NCBI GenBank assembly: GCA_026394195.1 | Contig: JAPKYS010000070.1 | Coordinates: forward strand, 1-56,271 | DNA from: a bacterium | GTDB taxonomy: Bacteria; Electryoneota; B3-LCP | Direction of reading: 5' to 3' | DNA length: 56,271 nucleotides | Part shown: piece by piece, positions 37,042 through 46,006 of the stretch | How positions within the stretch are numbered: the stretch's first letter is position 1 | Layout: each line of letters begins with the position of its first letter | Translations under genes and position numbers: made by a program | Notes under the pieces: generated by a model | The model's input: only the letters and a program-made list of their open reading frames with translations | Told to the model about the DNA's origin: nothing | The model's database searches: none

Positions 37042-37980
37042 TTATATGGCACTCAATTGGCTTTCTTCGCGCTGAAATTGCTCAAATCCTTTCCGGAAAG
37101 AACGATAGTGAAGGTAGGTTAATAAAGGAGAAGGCAGCCAACCGAATTCCAGAAGCCTGGCAAATTGAAAGAGCGGGAAATAAACCGGTACCGAGGTTAA
37201 AATCCGCCTGCTCAGGCGGACCATGGTCGATCTTGAATTCCCGGGGATCAAATCATCCAGATATAGGTCCGCAGCAAACTTGGGATGATGTTGCAGGATG
37301 AGTGGGATGCCGGTGCGACCGTACAATTCAATGGTCTTCACGACCTCGTTCAATCTGCGCAAGTGATGATGGATGCCGATTGCAGCAGGGAGGAATTGAA
37401 AAAATACCCCCGACGCCTCCAGCCGCAATCCCAATTCCAGGTCTTCACCACCGTAGACGCGAAAAGCGGGATTGAATCCGCCGACTTCATTGAAAAGCTC
37501 CCGTGGTAGAGAGGCGATACAGGAGATAAAATATTTGCCCGGCATCTTCTGACCCGCCTTGAGTTTTGCGCCTCCACGCCGGGGATAGTAACGAGCCAGG
37601 GCGCGCTTCGCTAATTCAGGCGGGTAGCACAAAACACCTACACCGACCGTACGCTCCCTGCTTGCGTGCAATTGGAGATGAATCGAGAGATAATCGGGTT
37701 TTACTTCGACGTCGCTATCAAGCATGAAAATGATTTCACCACGCGCCTTTTCGACACCCAGATTGCGAGCGCGAGCCCTTCCGATATTCTCAGCCGAACG
37801 GATAACCTGCAGATCAAGGCATCCATCATGTTCCAAAGCAATGGTGGAGGTGCTGTCGGTTGAAGCGTCATCGACCACGATGACTTCGAAATCGGAAAAA
37901 TCCTGTCGGCAGAGAGCATTCAAAACCAGAGGCAATGATCCGGCAGCGTTGTAAGCAGGTATAACAATGGAGGCATTCAT
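37042..37980 (-). CDS. Family 2 glycosyltransferase
   Basis: A 312-residue GT-A enzyme that probably adds a sugar from an NDP-sugar to a surface glycan. It has the opening SIVIPAYNAAGSLPLVLNAL, the VVDDASTD motif (36-42), the metal-binding DSD (88-90) and an ED motif in VYGGEDLELGLR. A weak C-terminal hydrophobic segment may associate it with the membrane. The start overlaps the preceding glycosyltransferase (ATGA). Last gene of the poly-gamma-glutamate operon. Substrate not predictable. Confidence 0.9.
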   Translation of the reverse strand: MNASIVIPAYNAAGSLPLVLNALCRQDFSDFEVIVVDDASTDSTSTIALEHDGCLDLQVIRSAENIGRARARNLGVEKARGEIIFMLDSDVEVKPDYLSIHLQLHASRERTVGVGVLCYPPELAKRALARYYPRRGGAKLKAGQKMPGKYFISCIASLPRELFNEVGGFNPAFRVYGGEDLELGLRLEASGVFFQFLPAAIGIHHHLRRLNEVVKTIELYGRTGIPLILQHHPKFAADLYLDDLIPGNSRSTMVRLSRRILTSVPVYFPLFQFARLLEFGWLPSPLLTYLHYRSFRKGFEQFQREESQLSAI

Positions 37981-39062
37981 CGAGGCTGAGTCAGCACCTC
38001 CTCAAAAGCGTCGGTTACATAGTCCCAGGTAAATCCGGCGGCGGTCTCCGGACCTGTCTGGGCAAATTTTCGCCTGAGATCACCATCCTGCATCAGTGTC
38101 GTTATAGTGCGAATAAGAGCAGGCACGTCCCGGGGCGTGAACAGCAGGCAGTTATGACCATGGCGAGCGTAATCCCTGATGCCGCCACAATCGCTGATAA
38201 TAACCGGGGTTCCGCACGCCATGGCTTCCAGTGGAGGCAGACCGAAACCCTCAAACCAGGAAGGATGCACCAACAAATCCGCCGAACGCAGAATCGCAGC
38301 GATGTCTCTGTCGCCATCCGGTCTAAAAATCCGATAGGGAAATTTCGTAGTACTTAGATCCAGAACCTCCTGCGTGATGATCCAGAGCTGAAACGAGGGA
38401 AGATCACCTTGATTCAGGAAAATCCGGTTAAGCGCCTCGATCAATTCCGCCAGCCCCTTCCAACGCGTTTTCCTGCCAACGACCACAATCGTAAAGAGGT
38501 CATCGGTGATATGCCGTGGACCAGCAGGTGTAAAAACGTTCGGATCCACTCCTGAAGGGACAATCGGACACTCAACTCCCCGCCCGCGCCGGATGCGCGT
38601 CGCAGTCCAACGGCTGTTGGCAACAAAGGTTGCAGGAAGGCGCTGCACCAGATCCGTGGCAATATGGTAGAACTCCAGCGAAAAATTCGATTTGATCGAA
38701 ACTCGGTCGTCGAAATGCATGCGTTCGTCGGTCATTACATAGGAGAGGACTCTGGCGTTTCGCAACTGACCCGCAAAATATCCTGCCAGCACCGAAATGG
38801 GCATGCTGCATAAAACCCAATCGCAAGGAGGAACTGCTGCAATCAGAGCAGGCAAATTCATCACCAAAGAGACCATAGGAGATGCTATTTCAAATCCAAC
38901 CTGGCGAGCCGCCACTCCCGGGGGAATAGCAAATCCGCCGCGGCCTCTGGGGTAGATGATCTGAACGTCATGGTTGCGCTTGGCCAGGCGCGCGGACAGT
39001 TCGATGATTACCCTTTCACCGCCTCCCTTATGAAGATCCTGAGCCACCCATACCAGCTTCAC
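37977..39062 (-). CDS. Family 4-type glycosyltransferase
   Basis: A 361-residue GT-B enzyme. The N-terminal acceptor domain starts KLVWVAQDLHKGGGERVIIELSA-like, and the donor domain contains VVVGRKTRWKGLAELIEA and the EX7E motif PSWFEGFGLPPLEAMACGTPV. It belongs to the GT4 group of capsule, LPS or exopolysaccharide enzymes. It overlaps genes on both sides by 4 nt. The retaining mechanism is a family property; donor and acceptor are unknown. Confidence 0.9.
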   Translation of the reverse strand: MKLVWVAQDLHKGGGERVIIELSARLAKRNHDVQIIYPRGRGGFAIPPGVAARQVGFEIASPMVSLVMNLPALIAAVPPCDWVLCSMPISVLAGYFAGQLRNARVLSYVMTDERMHFDDRVSIKSNFSLEFYHIATDLVQRLPATFVANSRWTATRIRRGRGVECPIVPSGVDPNVFTPAGPRHITDDLFTIVVVGRKTRWKGLAELIEALNRIFLNQGDLPSFQLWIITQEVLDLSTTKFPYRIFRPDGDRDIAAILRSADLLVHPSWFEGFGLPPLEAMACGTPVIISDCGGIRDYARHGHNCLLFTPRDVPALIRTITTLMQDGDLRRKFAQTGPETAAGFTWDYVTDAFEEVLTQPR

Positions 39063-40165
39063 GGGGACTCCAGGGTTATTCCAGCGGCGCTGTAATGAGC
39101 GTAGAGTTCATTCATCACGCTGTCGAGGGAATGCCGCTTCATCACCCAATGACAGCCTTCTTCAGCCTTCTTTTGGCGATATTCACGACTTTGTATCAGT
39201 TCGATCAGTTTGGCTCTAAGGTTGTTTTCATCGACGTTCACAAAGGGGTGATCCGAGAAAAAACCTTCACACTCCGCGTTCATGCGAGTGCAGGTCGGAA
39301 TGCCCATCGAAAGCGTTTCCAGCGAATTCATGCCATATCCCCAGCCCCCCTGGTCGGCAATCTGATCTACGGCGATATCCCATCCGGACTTACGACGCAG
39401 GCATTCGGCGTTAGGCACGCCTTCGACAAAATCCAATTTCACGGGAAAATCGATTTCGAGTGATTTTACGATGGAAACGATCTGATCGCTGCCCTTGTGG
39501 TGGCGGTTGTCCGGTCCGCGGCAGGCATGACCGATGACCAAGGGGTCATTCTCGTGGTTTTTTGGGGAATATGCTTCCACGTCAAATGGCAGATGCAGGT
39601 ATTTGATCTTGGGATGCTTGCTCAAAAGGTCAAGTTCACTGGTAAGGTTCAGATCGCTGATGGCATCCACTTCGGGGATAACCCCGCGATTGCGCATATC
39701 GTTGCCGTGATAGAAACAGGTGACGTAAGCCTCGTTCGATTTCATACGCTTAACGAAGCGGGCATTGCGGTAGAAATCCAGTCCCTGATCGAGGTGGATG
39801 AGATTATAGTGATTAAAACCGTAATGGCGTATAACGCGCTCAATTTTAGCAGAAAGCAGCTTATCCCGCAGCACAAAGAACATCGCCTCGGCGGCTGTCT
39901 CGGGACGCCACAAAGGCGGGTAACCTGCCAGATCCTGCTTCCCAAATTTGACAGTGGAATCTCGATAGGCAATTTTCCTGATCGTCCTGATGAAATGGGA
40001 ATCGGGCATCAGGGGGAGATTAAGACAGATATCTTCGGGGAAGTTGGATGATGAAGGAAAGAAGGTCACGTAGCGGCATTCGTGACCTCGGGCGCGATGC
40101 CCCTTTTGGAACAGGGTCAGGTTGCCGGATACATGTTCGGGGCTGATATAGAGGATTTTTGCCAC
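39059..40165 (-). CDS. Glycosyltransferase-like GT-B protein
   Basis: A 368-residue protein, GTG start, beginning AKILYISPEHVSGNLTLFQKGH. The C-terminal half looks like a GT-B donor domain (IGHACRGPDNRHHKGSDQIV; GYGMNSLETLSMGIPTCTRMNAE), though the EX7E motif is not canonical. Probably a divergent GT4 family member. One nucleotide separates it from the channel gene stop, and it overlaps the next transferase by 4 nt. The role in glycan assembly is inferred from neighbours. Confidence 0.75.
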   Translation of the reverse strand: MAKILYISPEHVSGNLTLFQKGHRARGHECRYVTFFPSSSNFPEDICLNLPLMPDSHFIRTIRKIAYRDSTVKFGKQDLAGYPPLWRPETAAEAMFFVLRDKLLSAKIERVIRHYGFNHYNLIHLDQGLDFYRNARFVKRMKSNEAYVTCFYHGNDMRNRGVIPEVDAISDLNLTSELDLLSKHPKIKYLHLPFDVEAYSPKNHENDPLVIGHACRGPDNRHHKGSDQIVSIVKSLEIDFPVKLDFVEGVPNAECLRRKSGWDIAVDQIADQGGWGYGMNSLETLSMGIPTCTRMNAECEGFFSDHPFVNVDENNLRAKLIELIQSREYRQKKAEEGCHWVMKRHSLDSVMNELYAHYSAAGITLESP

Positions 40166-40166
40166 G

Positions 40167-41165
40167 TTAGCTTGCGAGCTGTTCCATTTGCTGAATCTGT
40201 TCGGTGCGCCCTAAGACGATAAGCTGATCTCCGGCACGGATTTCAGTATCCTTGCTGGGATTAGGCAGCATTTCGCCATTTTTACGGATCAACCCCATAA
40301 CCAGAACGCCGCCGGAATCGCGCCGAATATTGGATGATTGCAGGGTGAATCCCGGCAGCTTGCTTTTCTCTTCTACCCGCACGATCTCCATGCGGAGCGA
40401 TAATTGATCTTTCCCCATCATCACGTCGAGGAAATCCACGATTTCGGGCTTGACCAGGATCGAAGCCATTCGCCTACCGCCGATATGGTAAGGGAGGATA
40501 ACCCGGTTGGCTCCGGCCTTTAACAGCTTGCTTTCGGAATTCTCGTCACTTCCTCGAGCAATAACAAAGAGCGAAGAGTTCAAGCCACGAGCAGATAGAG
40601 AAACGTAAACATTATCGGCATCAGTCGGCAGGGTTGCCAGTAAACCGCGAGCGCGCTCGACGCCTGCCTGTTTAAGGATCTCATCCTGAGTTGAATCTCC
40701 CAAAATGTAGAGAGTGCCCTCTCGTTCCAATCTCTGCGTTTTAGCGCTGTCCAGATCGATGGCAACCAACTCTTTGCCTTCCGCCTTCAACTCGCGCACG
40801 GCTTCATAACCCATTTTGCCACAACCACAGACGATATAATGATCTTTCAATTTGGCGATGCGTTGTTGCATTTTCCCTGCCTTCAGAAGATTGCGAACGT
40901 GACCACTGACAAAGAAAGCTGTTAAATTGGAGAGGGTAAATCCGGCGACGCCCACACCCACAAGAATAACAAGGATCGTGTAGTATTTCCCCGTCTCGCT
41001 GAGCGGATGAACTTCCCCATAACCGACTGTGGCGACAGTCATGATGGTCATGTACAGGCTGTCAAGAAATGACCAGCCTTCGATCATGATGTAGCCGGTG
41101 GTACTGAGCAGAACGAACAGTATCAGAACGGCGAAGAGTTGTACGAACTTCCTGGAAGTCCCCAT
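40167..41165 (-). CDS. Two-TM potassium channel with RCK (TrkA-N/TrkA-C) domains
   Basis: A 332-residue MthK/Kch-like channel. The first helix spans about 7-28, the pore helix and selectivity filter TVATVGYG end at residue 50, and the second helix follows. RCK-N has the Rossmann motif IVCGCGKMGYEAV and the binding residues AIDLDSAKTQRL; RCK-C (TrkA-C) ends with AGDQLIVLGR. Such channels let K+ flow under control of nucleotides or Ca2+. I chose the ATG at 41165 over the TTG at 41201. Placement inside a poly-gamma-glutamate operon is unusual. Family assignment is firm. Confidence 0.92.
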   Translation of the reverse strand: MGTSRKFVQLFAVLILFVLLSTTGYIMIEGWSFLDSLYMTIMTVATVGYGEVHPLSETGKYYTILVILVGVGVAGFTLSNLTAFFVSGHVRNLLKAGKMQQRIAKLKDHYIVCGCGKMGYEAVRELKAEGKELVAIDLDSAKTQRLEREGTLYILGDSTQDEILKQAGVERARGLLATLPTDADNVYVSLSARGLNSSLFVIARGSDENSESKLLKAGANRVILPYHIGGRRMASILVKPEIVDFLDVMMGKDQLSLRMEIVRVEEKSKLPGFTLQSSNIRRDSGGVLVMGLIRKNGEMLPNPSKDTEIRAGDQLIVLGRTEQIQQMEQLAS

Positions 41166-41201
41166 GGTGGGTTTTTCGGATCGATTACCTGTTATCTGCA
41201 A

Positions 41202-42281
41202 TTAGAAGAGTCGATAACTGAGCGTCAGATCCAGTGCGTGGTCGTCGAAGTCTTTGGCTGCCGAGACGGAGGAGTTCTGTGATGTGGTTCTACGGACGTC
41301 GAAGGTGATACTCAGCTCGAGATCCAATTGCGTAGTCGGTGAAACTGAGACCAGGGCTTTGACAATATCCCTGCGGTCTTCTCTGCCGGCGTGGATGGCA
41401 TCCTGCGCCAAAGTCAGACTGCTTTGATAGAAGCGCTGCCGATGCTGGAATTTAATCCCGGAATGCCAATTCCAATCGCTGTCAATCGGCAAGGGATAGA
41501 AAACCTCTAACAGGTAGCGATTTTCCTCGTAGGATCCGTCTCCGGCTTCGGTTTCCTCGTTGGGGTTGCCGGTCTGTTCAATCTGCGGCGGTTCGTAGCC
41601 GATATTATCGCTATGTTTAAATTGATATCCAATGGCTACACTGGCGCCGGTAGGAAATTCCCAGGTTCCTTTGAGGCCGTACAGATTGGCTCGTGAGTCA
41701 TATTCAGTGAAATACGAATTATAGTAAATCATTTCCCGGGCATATTCCAGATCGACTACCCAGGGCAGTTTGCGATACCTTAGCTTCACCGCCGGCTGAT
41801 AGAGATTGAAGTCACAATTGTGATATTCGGTCCAGTCGCGGTCCCGGTAAATACGCAGATAATAATCTGCAAGATAGAAGTATTCCAGGGTCAGATAAAC
41901 TCGTGTCCGATAGGCAAAGCGGGCAGAAAAGAGGTGAGAGGAATAGTTTTTTATCGAATTTACCGAATAAAGATTCAACTTGCCGGAATAATAAGGCCGG
42001 AATGAGAACCGACGTCCCAGCTTGAAATCGCGATACGCCTGAATCCCGAAGGTATTTACCCAATCATCGGTAGTATTAATAGCAGAACGGGATACCTCTT
42101 GATTATTTTTAAACCGGGTGAGGTCTCGATCCGAGTAATTTAAAATGTTGTCGTCGAATCCGGACGTCCAGACGACTTTTAGCGTGAAGGGTGGTTTAAT
42201 CCCAGCTATGCTCCGGAGAGGAGACGTCAGCGCCAGGCAGAAAACACCGAGCAGGATCAATTTTAGAGAGATTCGTATCAT
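41202..42281 (-). CDS. Predicted outer-membrane beta-barrel protein
   Basis: Function not recognised. The ~359-residue protein has a signal peptide (MIRISLKLILLGVFCLALTS). Alternating aromatic strands follow throughout (for example FSFRPYYSGKLNLYSV, ARFAYRTRVYLTLEYFYLAD, FDVRRTTSQN) and the C-terminal residue is Phe after an amphipathic strand (HALDLTLSYRLF), the usual signal for insertion by the BAM complex. Strand spacing would allow a barrel of about 14-16 strands. A TTG codon at 42290 overlaps the upstream stop; I prefer the ATG at 42281. It lies between the duplicated-domain gene and the K+ channel gene, so it may provide an outer-membrane path for the polymer, by inference. Confidence 0.72.
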   Translation of the reverse strand: MIRISLKLILLGVFCLALTSPLRSIAGIKPPFTLKVVWTSGFDDNILNYSDRDLTRFKNNQEVSRSAINTTDDWVNTFGIQAYRDFKLGRRFSFRPYYSGKLNLYSVNSIKNYSSHLFSARFAYRTRVYLTLEYFYLADYYLRIYRDRDWTEYHNCDFNLYQPAVKLRYRKLPWVVDLEYAREMIYYNSYFTEYDSRANLYGLKGTWEFPTGASVAIGYQFKHSDNIGYEPPQIEQTGNPNEETEAGDGSYEENRYLLEVFYPLPIDSDWNWHSGIKFQHRQRFYQSSLTLAQDAIHAGREDRRDIVKALVSVSPTTQLDLELSITFDVRRTTSQNSSVSAAKDFDDHALDLTLSYRLF

Positions 42282-42286
42282 AGAGA

Positions 42287-43216
42287 TCAAAGATTATTCT
42301 GCAGCGCTTTGCGGGGAATGTAGAAACGGAGCAGAACGCTATGCCCATTATTGGGTATCTGGAAGCGATATTCATGCTTGCCGCGTGGCACATCGATTAT
42401 AAACCTGGCAGCTTTGCCGACTACCTTGGTGTTTTTATCACGGTACTCAGCCGTTGTAGAAGCCCAGGACTTCAGTGAAAAGGTCTTCTTTTCCTGATTA
42501 TCTTCGAGCACCCGGATGCGGAATTTTTTAGCCGTCAGCATGGGATTATCGAACTCGAGCCGCGCCAACACCGTGATTTGAGCAGGTCCGATCACAGTCA
42601 GTTTGAGAGAATCCTGATCGCCGAGGCGATAGTAGGTAGTCGGTTTTTTATTGATGACAAGCGGGACGGCAGTTGTGTACTTTTCCGGGACATAGGCGAC
42701 AGTGCTGGAGTCTTTTTCAACCACGGCCGTTGGTGTATAGAAACGCATGTACAAGCGATAGGTTGCCTTTTCACCGACAAAAAAGCGGTAGGTATGATTA
42801 CCTTGCGGCACATCAACCAGCAGAATTCGGGAATTGCTGAGATGGTTGGCAGTATTTTCGGCTAACACCACTCGCTCTGAATTGGTGGCTACCCGGCGGA
42901 ACGCTTTCTTCTCGCCATCCTCGCGTTCGTAACGCAGGTAATAGCTCTTTTCGCCGCCGGTCTGGTTGCTAAAATCTATCCGTGATATGACTCGAAGCTG
43001 CGTGGGCCCTGAAATGGAGAGCGTAATATCCGAATCCTTATCCAGAGGGTAATAGGTAAGCCGTTTACCGATAACCATGACTTGAGCCGCTGTCGCTGCT
43101 TTGTCTGGTTTGATCGGGTTCCAGATCATTCGGTTTTGAGCCCAGCCGTTTGGCGCGAGCGCGGCCAGGCAGATAAAAAAGCCGGTCAGGATTATATTGA
43201 GTCTGTTCAGTTTCAT
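42287..43216 (-). CDS. Unrecognised periplasmic protein with internally duplicated beta domain
   Basis: Function not recognised. The 309-residue product has a signal peptide (MKLNRLNIILTGFFICLAAL...GWAQ) and then two homologous ~115-residue domains (about 45-165 and 185-300). Shared positions include TYYPLD-/TYYRLGD, SGPTQLRVISRIDF / IGPAQITVLARLEF, VDVPQGNHTYRF / IDVPRGKHEYRF, and MRFYTP / LRFYIP. The second copy ends the protein. The start overlaps the pgsW stop region, so the gene belongs to the pgs operon. Possible roles are a periplasmic bridge, polymer-binding factor or cell-wall anchor (inference). Confidence 0.75.
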   Translation of the reverse strand: MKLNRLNIILTGFFICLAALAPNGWAQNRMIWNPIKPDKAATAAQVMVIGKRLTYYPLDKDSDITLSISGPTQLRVISRIDFSNQTGGEKSYYLRYEREDGEKKAFRRVATNSERVVLAENTANHLSNSRILLVDVPQGNHTYRFFVGEKATYRLYMRFYTPTAVVEKDSSTVAYVPEKYTTAVPLVINKKPTTYYRLGDQDSLKLTVIGPAQITVLARLEFDNPMLTAKKFRIRVLEDNQEKKTFSLKSWASTTAEYRDKNTKVVGKAARFIIDVPRGKHEYRFQIPNNGHSVLLRFYIPRKALQNNL

Positions 43217-43262
43217 GGCTGATTGCACTCTGATTTTGGGATTAAGAATGGTCGAACTTCGG

Positions 43263-44381
43263 TTACACCAAAGTATCCGGATCAACGCCTTCTTCTTTCA
43301 ATTTGAATTTGTCTCGGTCGAGCAACAGGATGGCAAGAAGCACCGAGAAGAGGACGATGACAGCAAACCAGGCAATGGTCAAGTTGTACCTCTCCTCATA
43401 GAAAATTTTACCGTGACCGACTTTGGGCAGGGGAACGGGAGCCTGCGGTAAACCATATTCATCAGCCACCTTATCCACATTGAGCAAATGAATGACAGGA
43501 ATCCCTTGTTCCCAATACTCATGAAGCAGTCCCCGATCGGGGTAGTTTCTGGGAACATAGATGGTGCTCAGTCCCGGGGGGATAAGATTGCCGTTCTTCG
43601 GATGACCCACGGCGGCAATTCCGCCACCGACGTTGATGAATAATTTATATTGGTTCGGTTCGGCATTGGCTTGGTAAATTCGGCGGCGTTCCGCCTTGGA
43701 TTCATCGAGTGACACGGGTGGGATCAAGGTCACGTTGTTTCGCTTGACGGCATCTTCAAGCAGAGAGCGCCCGACTTTGGAAAGCGACCTGCCGATGTCG
43801 TCGCCGCCGCCGATGGAAGCCGCGGCGGATCGATGTTTAATGATACCGGCTTTTTGCACGATGGATTCCATGTCGAGATAGGTGAAATCCGGATCATTGG
43901 CGCCCCAGTTGGAAGCTCCGACCGAAGTAATGATGACTGGTTCAACACCGTATACCTCGCAGGCAATGATGACCGCCAGGTTCATAGCCGGAAAGGAACC
44001 GGTAAAAGCCACGGCGGCCTTATCACCGGGACTCAAGCCGGCTTCCAAGAGCATTTGTACGATCACAGCGGCGAAATTGGGGTTCATCGAGGTGAGCTTT
44101 GGCCCCAGGTAACCCTGATCGGTCGTAATCAAGCTGTACTGAGTTCCGATCAAGGCGCTCTGGTTGGGATCATTGACTTCATCCAAAGCCCAGCCGGCAT
44201 CCTGGCGGTTCTTGCGCAGTATGTCCAGAGCTGATTTCATCCGATTGGCAGCTTCTAACTTTTGCTCGTAATGCGGCTGTGGAACCTTGACTCGGCTGTT
44301 GTCAGCCCAGTAGAAAAGTCCTGCTGACAGACACATTAGAAAGAATAAAGTGCGTTTTGATTTTATCGAAGGTCTATACAT
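43263..44381 (-). CDS. pgsW: Poly-gamma-glutamate system protein
   Basis: A 372-residue protein of the family named poly-gamma-glutamate system protein. It has an N-terminal membrane segment (TLFFLMCLSAGLFYWAD), a soluble domain containing GYLGPKLTSMNPNFAAV, VAFTGSFPAMNLA, TSVGASNWGANDPDFTYLDME and INVGGGIAAVGHP, and a C-terminal membrane helix (WFAVIVLFSVLLAILLLD). The ATG overlaps the pgsC stop by 8 nt. Homologues occur beside pgsB and pgsC; its exact role is unclear. No pgsA/capA homologue is present in this operon, so this protein may take part of its place. Confidence 0.88.
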   Translation of the reverse strand: MYRPSIKSKRTLFFLMCLSAGLFYWADNSRVKVPQPHYEQKLEAANRMKSALDILRKNRQDAGWALDEVNDPNQSALIGTQYSLITTDQGYLGPKLTSMNPNFAAVIVQMLLEAGLSPGDKAAVAFTGSFPAMNLAVIIACEVYGVEPVIITSVGASNWGANDPDFTYLDMESIVQKAGIIKHRSAAASIGGGDDIGRSLSKVGRSLLEDAVKRNNVTLIPPVSLDESKAERRRIYQANAEPNQYKLFINVGGGIAAVGHPKNGNLIPPGLSTIYVPRNYPDRGLLHEYWEQGIPVIHLLNVDKVADEYGLPQAPVPLPKVGHGKIFYEERYNLTIAWFAVIVLFSVLLAILLLDRDKFKLKEEGVDPDTLV

Positions 44382-44829
44382 GGCCGATCAATTCTCCACC
44401 GGTGATGACCATAAGCAGGAGGCGGACTGCGCAGGAAGCGATGACGACGCCGGCAATCGTCTGGAAGATGCCCTGGCGTTCCATCCAATTGGCGACCAGT
44501 CCCGGAATGATGAATCCAATGGCCTGGAAGCGAATATCAAGCGAAAATACGTTGTGCAACACCAGCATTCGGGAGACATGCCCGAGCAAGAAGCCTATCA
44601 GGACAGACAGCACCATGCGTCTACGCCCGAAAATGAAAATGAAGTGCGATGCCGCTTTTAAGATCAGGAAGGTGACAAGTGCGACTACCAGCGTACCTAC
44701 GAGTTGAAAGGGGTCTTCCAATTGCAGCGCGACGTACCCGGGCACCACGATACCACCGGCAGCCACTCCGAAGAATTCGCTGAAGAGGAGACTGAAGATA
44801 ACCCCCAACCCCACGGCAACGTCAACCAC
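44374..44829 (-). CDS. pgsC: Poly-gamma-glutamate synthesis membrane subunit
   Basis: A 151-residue polytopic membrane protein, CapC/PgsC family, which forms the membrane part of the polymerase with PgsB. Five hydrophobic segments are visible, together with the family stretch EFFGVAAGGIVVPGYVAL and FGRRRMVLSVLIGFLLGH. I chose the GTG at 44829: AAGGAG lies 7 nt upstream and the length matches relatives, while a longer frame would overlap pgsB by 65 nt. It overlaps pgsB by 8 nt and pgsW by 8 nt. Confidence 0.93.
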   Translation of the reverse strand: MVDVAVGLGVIFSLLFSEFFGVAAGGIVVPGYVALQLEDPFQLVGTLVVALVTFLILKAASHFIFIFGRRRMVLSVLIGFLLGHVSRMLVLHNVFSLDIRFQAIGFIIPGLVANWMERQGIFQTIAGVVIASCAVRLLLMVITGGELIGHV

Positions 44830-46006
44830 TGTTATGCTCCTTGTATTTGCCTTTATCTCTGAAATAATGGGCAACAGCCAATCCACCTGCGCCCATGTTT
44901 CCCATCGCCAGGATAATGGCGCGGGACGGGGTTATTTCGAAAATCTTATGGTAAACTGCTTCGGTGGTCGTCAGTCCCATCTCGACGACTTTTTGCTTCT
45001 TGATGCCGTAGCGTTTATAGTGCTGCGCCAGCATCGCCGTCTTTTCGCCGATCGATACCAGGTGATTGTAGTTGATATTTCTGCCAATCATCTCGAGAAG
45101 TTGGAGAGAACGATCGAAACGGTCCGCCCGCGTGTTCAAAAGCATGATAACACTTCCGGGATCAGGGTAGATATCTTTGACTCTCTCCCAGATCGCCAAA
45201 GTTGATTCCGGATCATTGGCTGCCAAGGCGTTGACGAAGCGCACTTCCTTGTCGCCATCCTGCACTCGATAAAACCGCAGCGCGCCGACGTCGGGGTGCG
45301 AATTAAGCATGCCCTGCAGAGCTTCATCTTTTGGAATCTTCAAGTGTTCAGCGATAGCCAAGGCGATGGCTACGTTCTCACGGTGTTCCAGGTGGTCGAA
45401 CTTATCCATTGCGTCTGCGGGCACGATATTCTCATCCACCTGGATGATGGTTACACCCTGTTTCTTCGCCTCAGCCTGCATCAGCGGGAACATGCGCTTT
45501 TCGGCGGTGAAAAGAATTCCATCATCTGGGAGGGTATTGCAGAGTGATCTGGTGATGTTCTGGATGGTGGGACCCATTTCACGCAGGTGATCGAGCCGTG
45601 AGTTGGTGATCACTCCGATGTTGGCTTTGATCATGCGGTGTTCACAGATCCACTGGTACTCCGGAAGAACCGCCATGCACTCGATGACCGCCGCGTCGGG
45701 TTTACGCTTGGCGATATAGCGGATAATTTTTAACTGCTCAATAATATTGGCGCGATGGGGCCTCAGGATGGGTACTTCCAAACCCTTCTCGTCGATGATA
45801 CGGGGAAGAGTACCGGTAGCCTTGGCGTAGGTGCGATAACCACCGGCGCGGAGTGTGGCAGCAACCAGCCGAGTGACGGAGGACTTGCCGCGGGTTCCGT
45901 TGATATGGACACGGAGGGGGATTCGGCTCAGGTTACGCTGGTGAGCACGAAATTCCAGAACAGCGTAGAGGACCAAACCTAAAGTAAAAAAGAGGATAAT
46001 GAGCAT
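44822..46006 (-). CDS. pgsB: Poly-gamma-glutamate synthase catalytic subunit
   Basis: A 394-residue Mur-ligase-like ATP-dependent amide ligase that joins glutamate through gamma-carboxyl bonds. The N-terminal membrane segment (MLIILFFTLGLVLYAVL) is followed by the ATP loop HINGTRGKSS (34-43), AVIECMAVLPEYQ, TNSRLDHLREMGPT and a C-terminal domain ending AMGNMGAGGLAVAHYF. These are the CapB/PgsB signatures. First gene of the operon. I find no clear promoter in the ~190-bp spacer upstream. Polymer stereochemistry cannot be inferred. Confidence 0.95.
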   Translation of the reverse strand: MLIILFFTLGLVLYAVLEFRAHQRNLSRIPLRVHINGTRGKSSVTRLVAATLRAGGYRTYAKATGTLPRIIDEKGLEVPILRPHRANIIEQLKIIRYIAKRKPDAAVIECMAVLPEYQWICEHRMIKANIGVITNSRLDHLREMGPTIQNITRSLCNTLPDDGILFTAEKRMFPLMQAEAKKQGVTIIQVDENIVPADAMDKFDHLEHRENVAIALAIAEHLKIPKDEALQGMLNSHPDVGALRFYRVQDGDKEVRFVNALAANDPESTLAIWERVKDIYPDPGSVIMLLNTRADRFDRSLQLLEMIGRNINYNHLVSIGEKTAMLAQHYKRYGIKKQKVVEMGLTTTEAVYHKIFEITPSRAIILAMGNMGAGGLAVAHYFRDKGKYKEHNSG

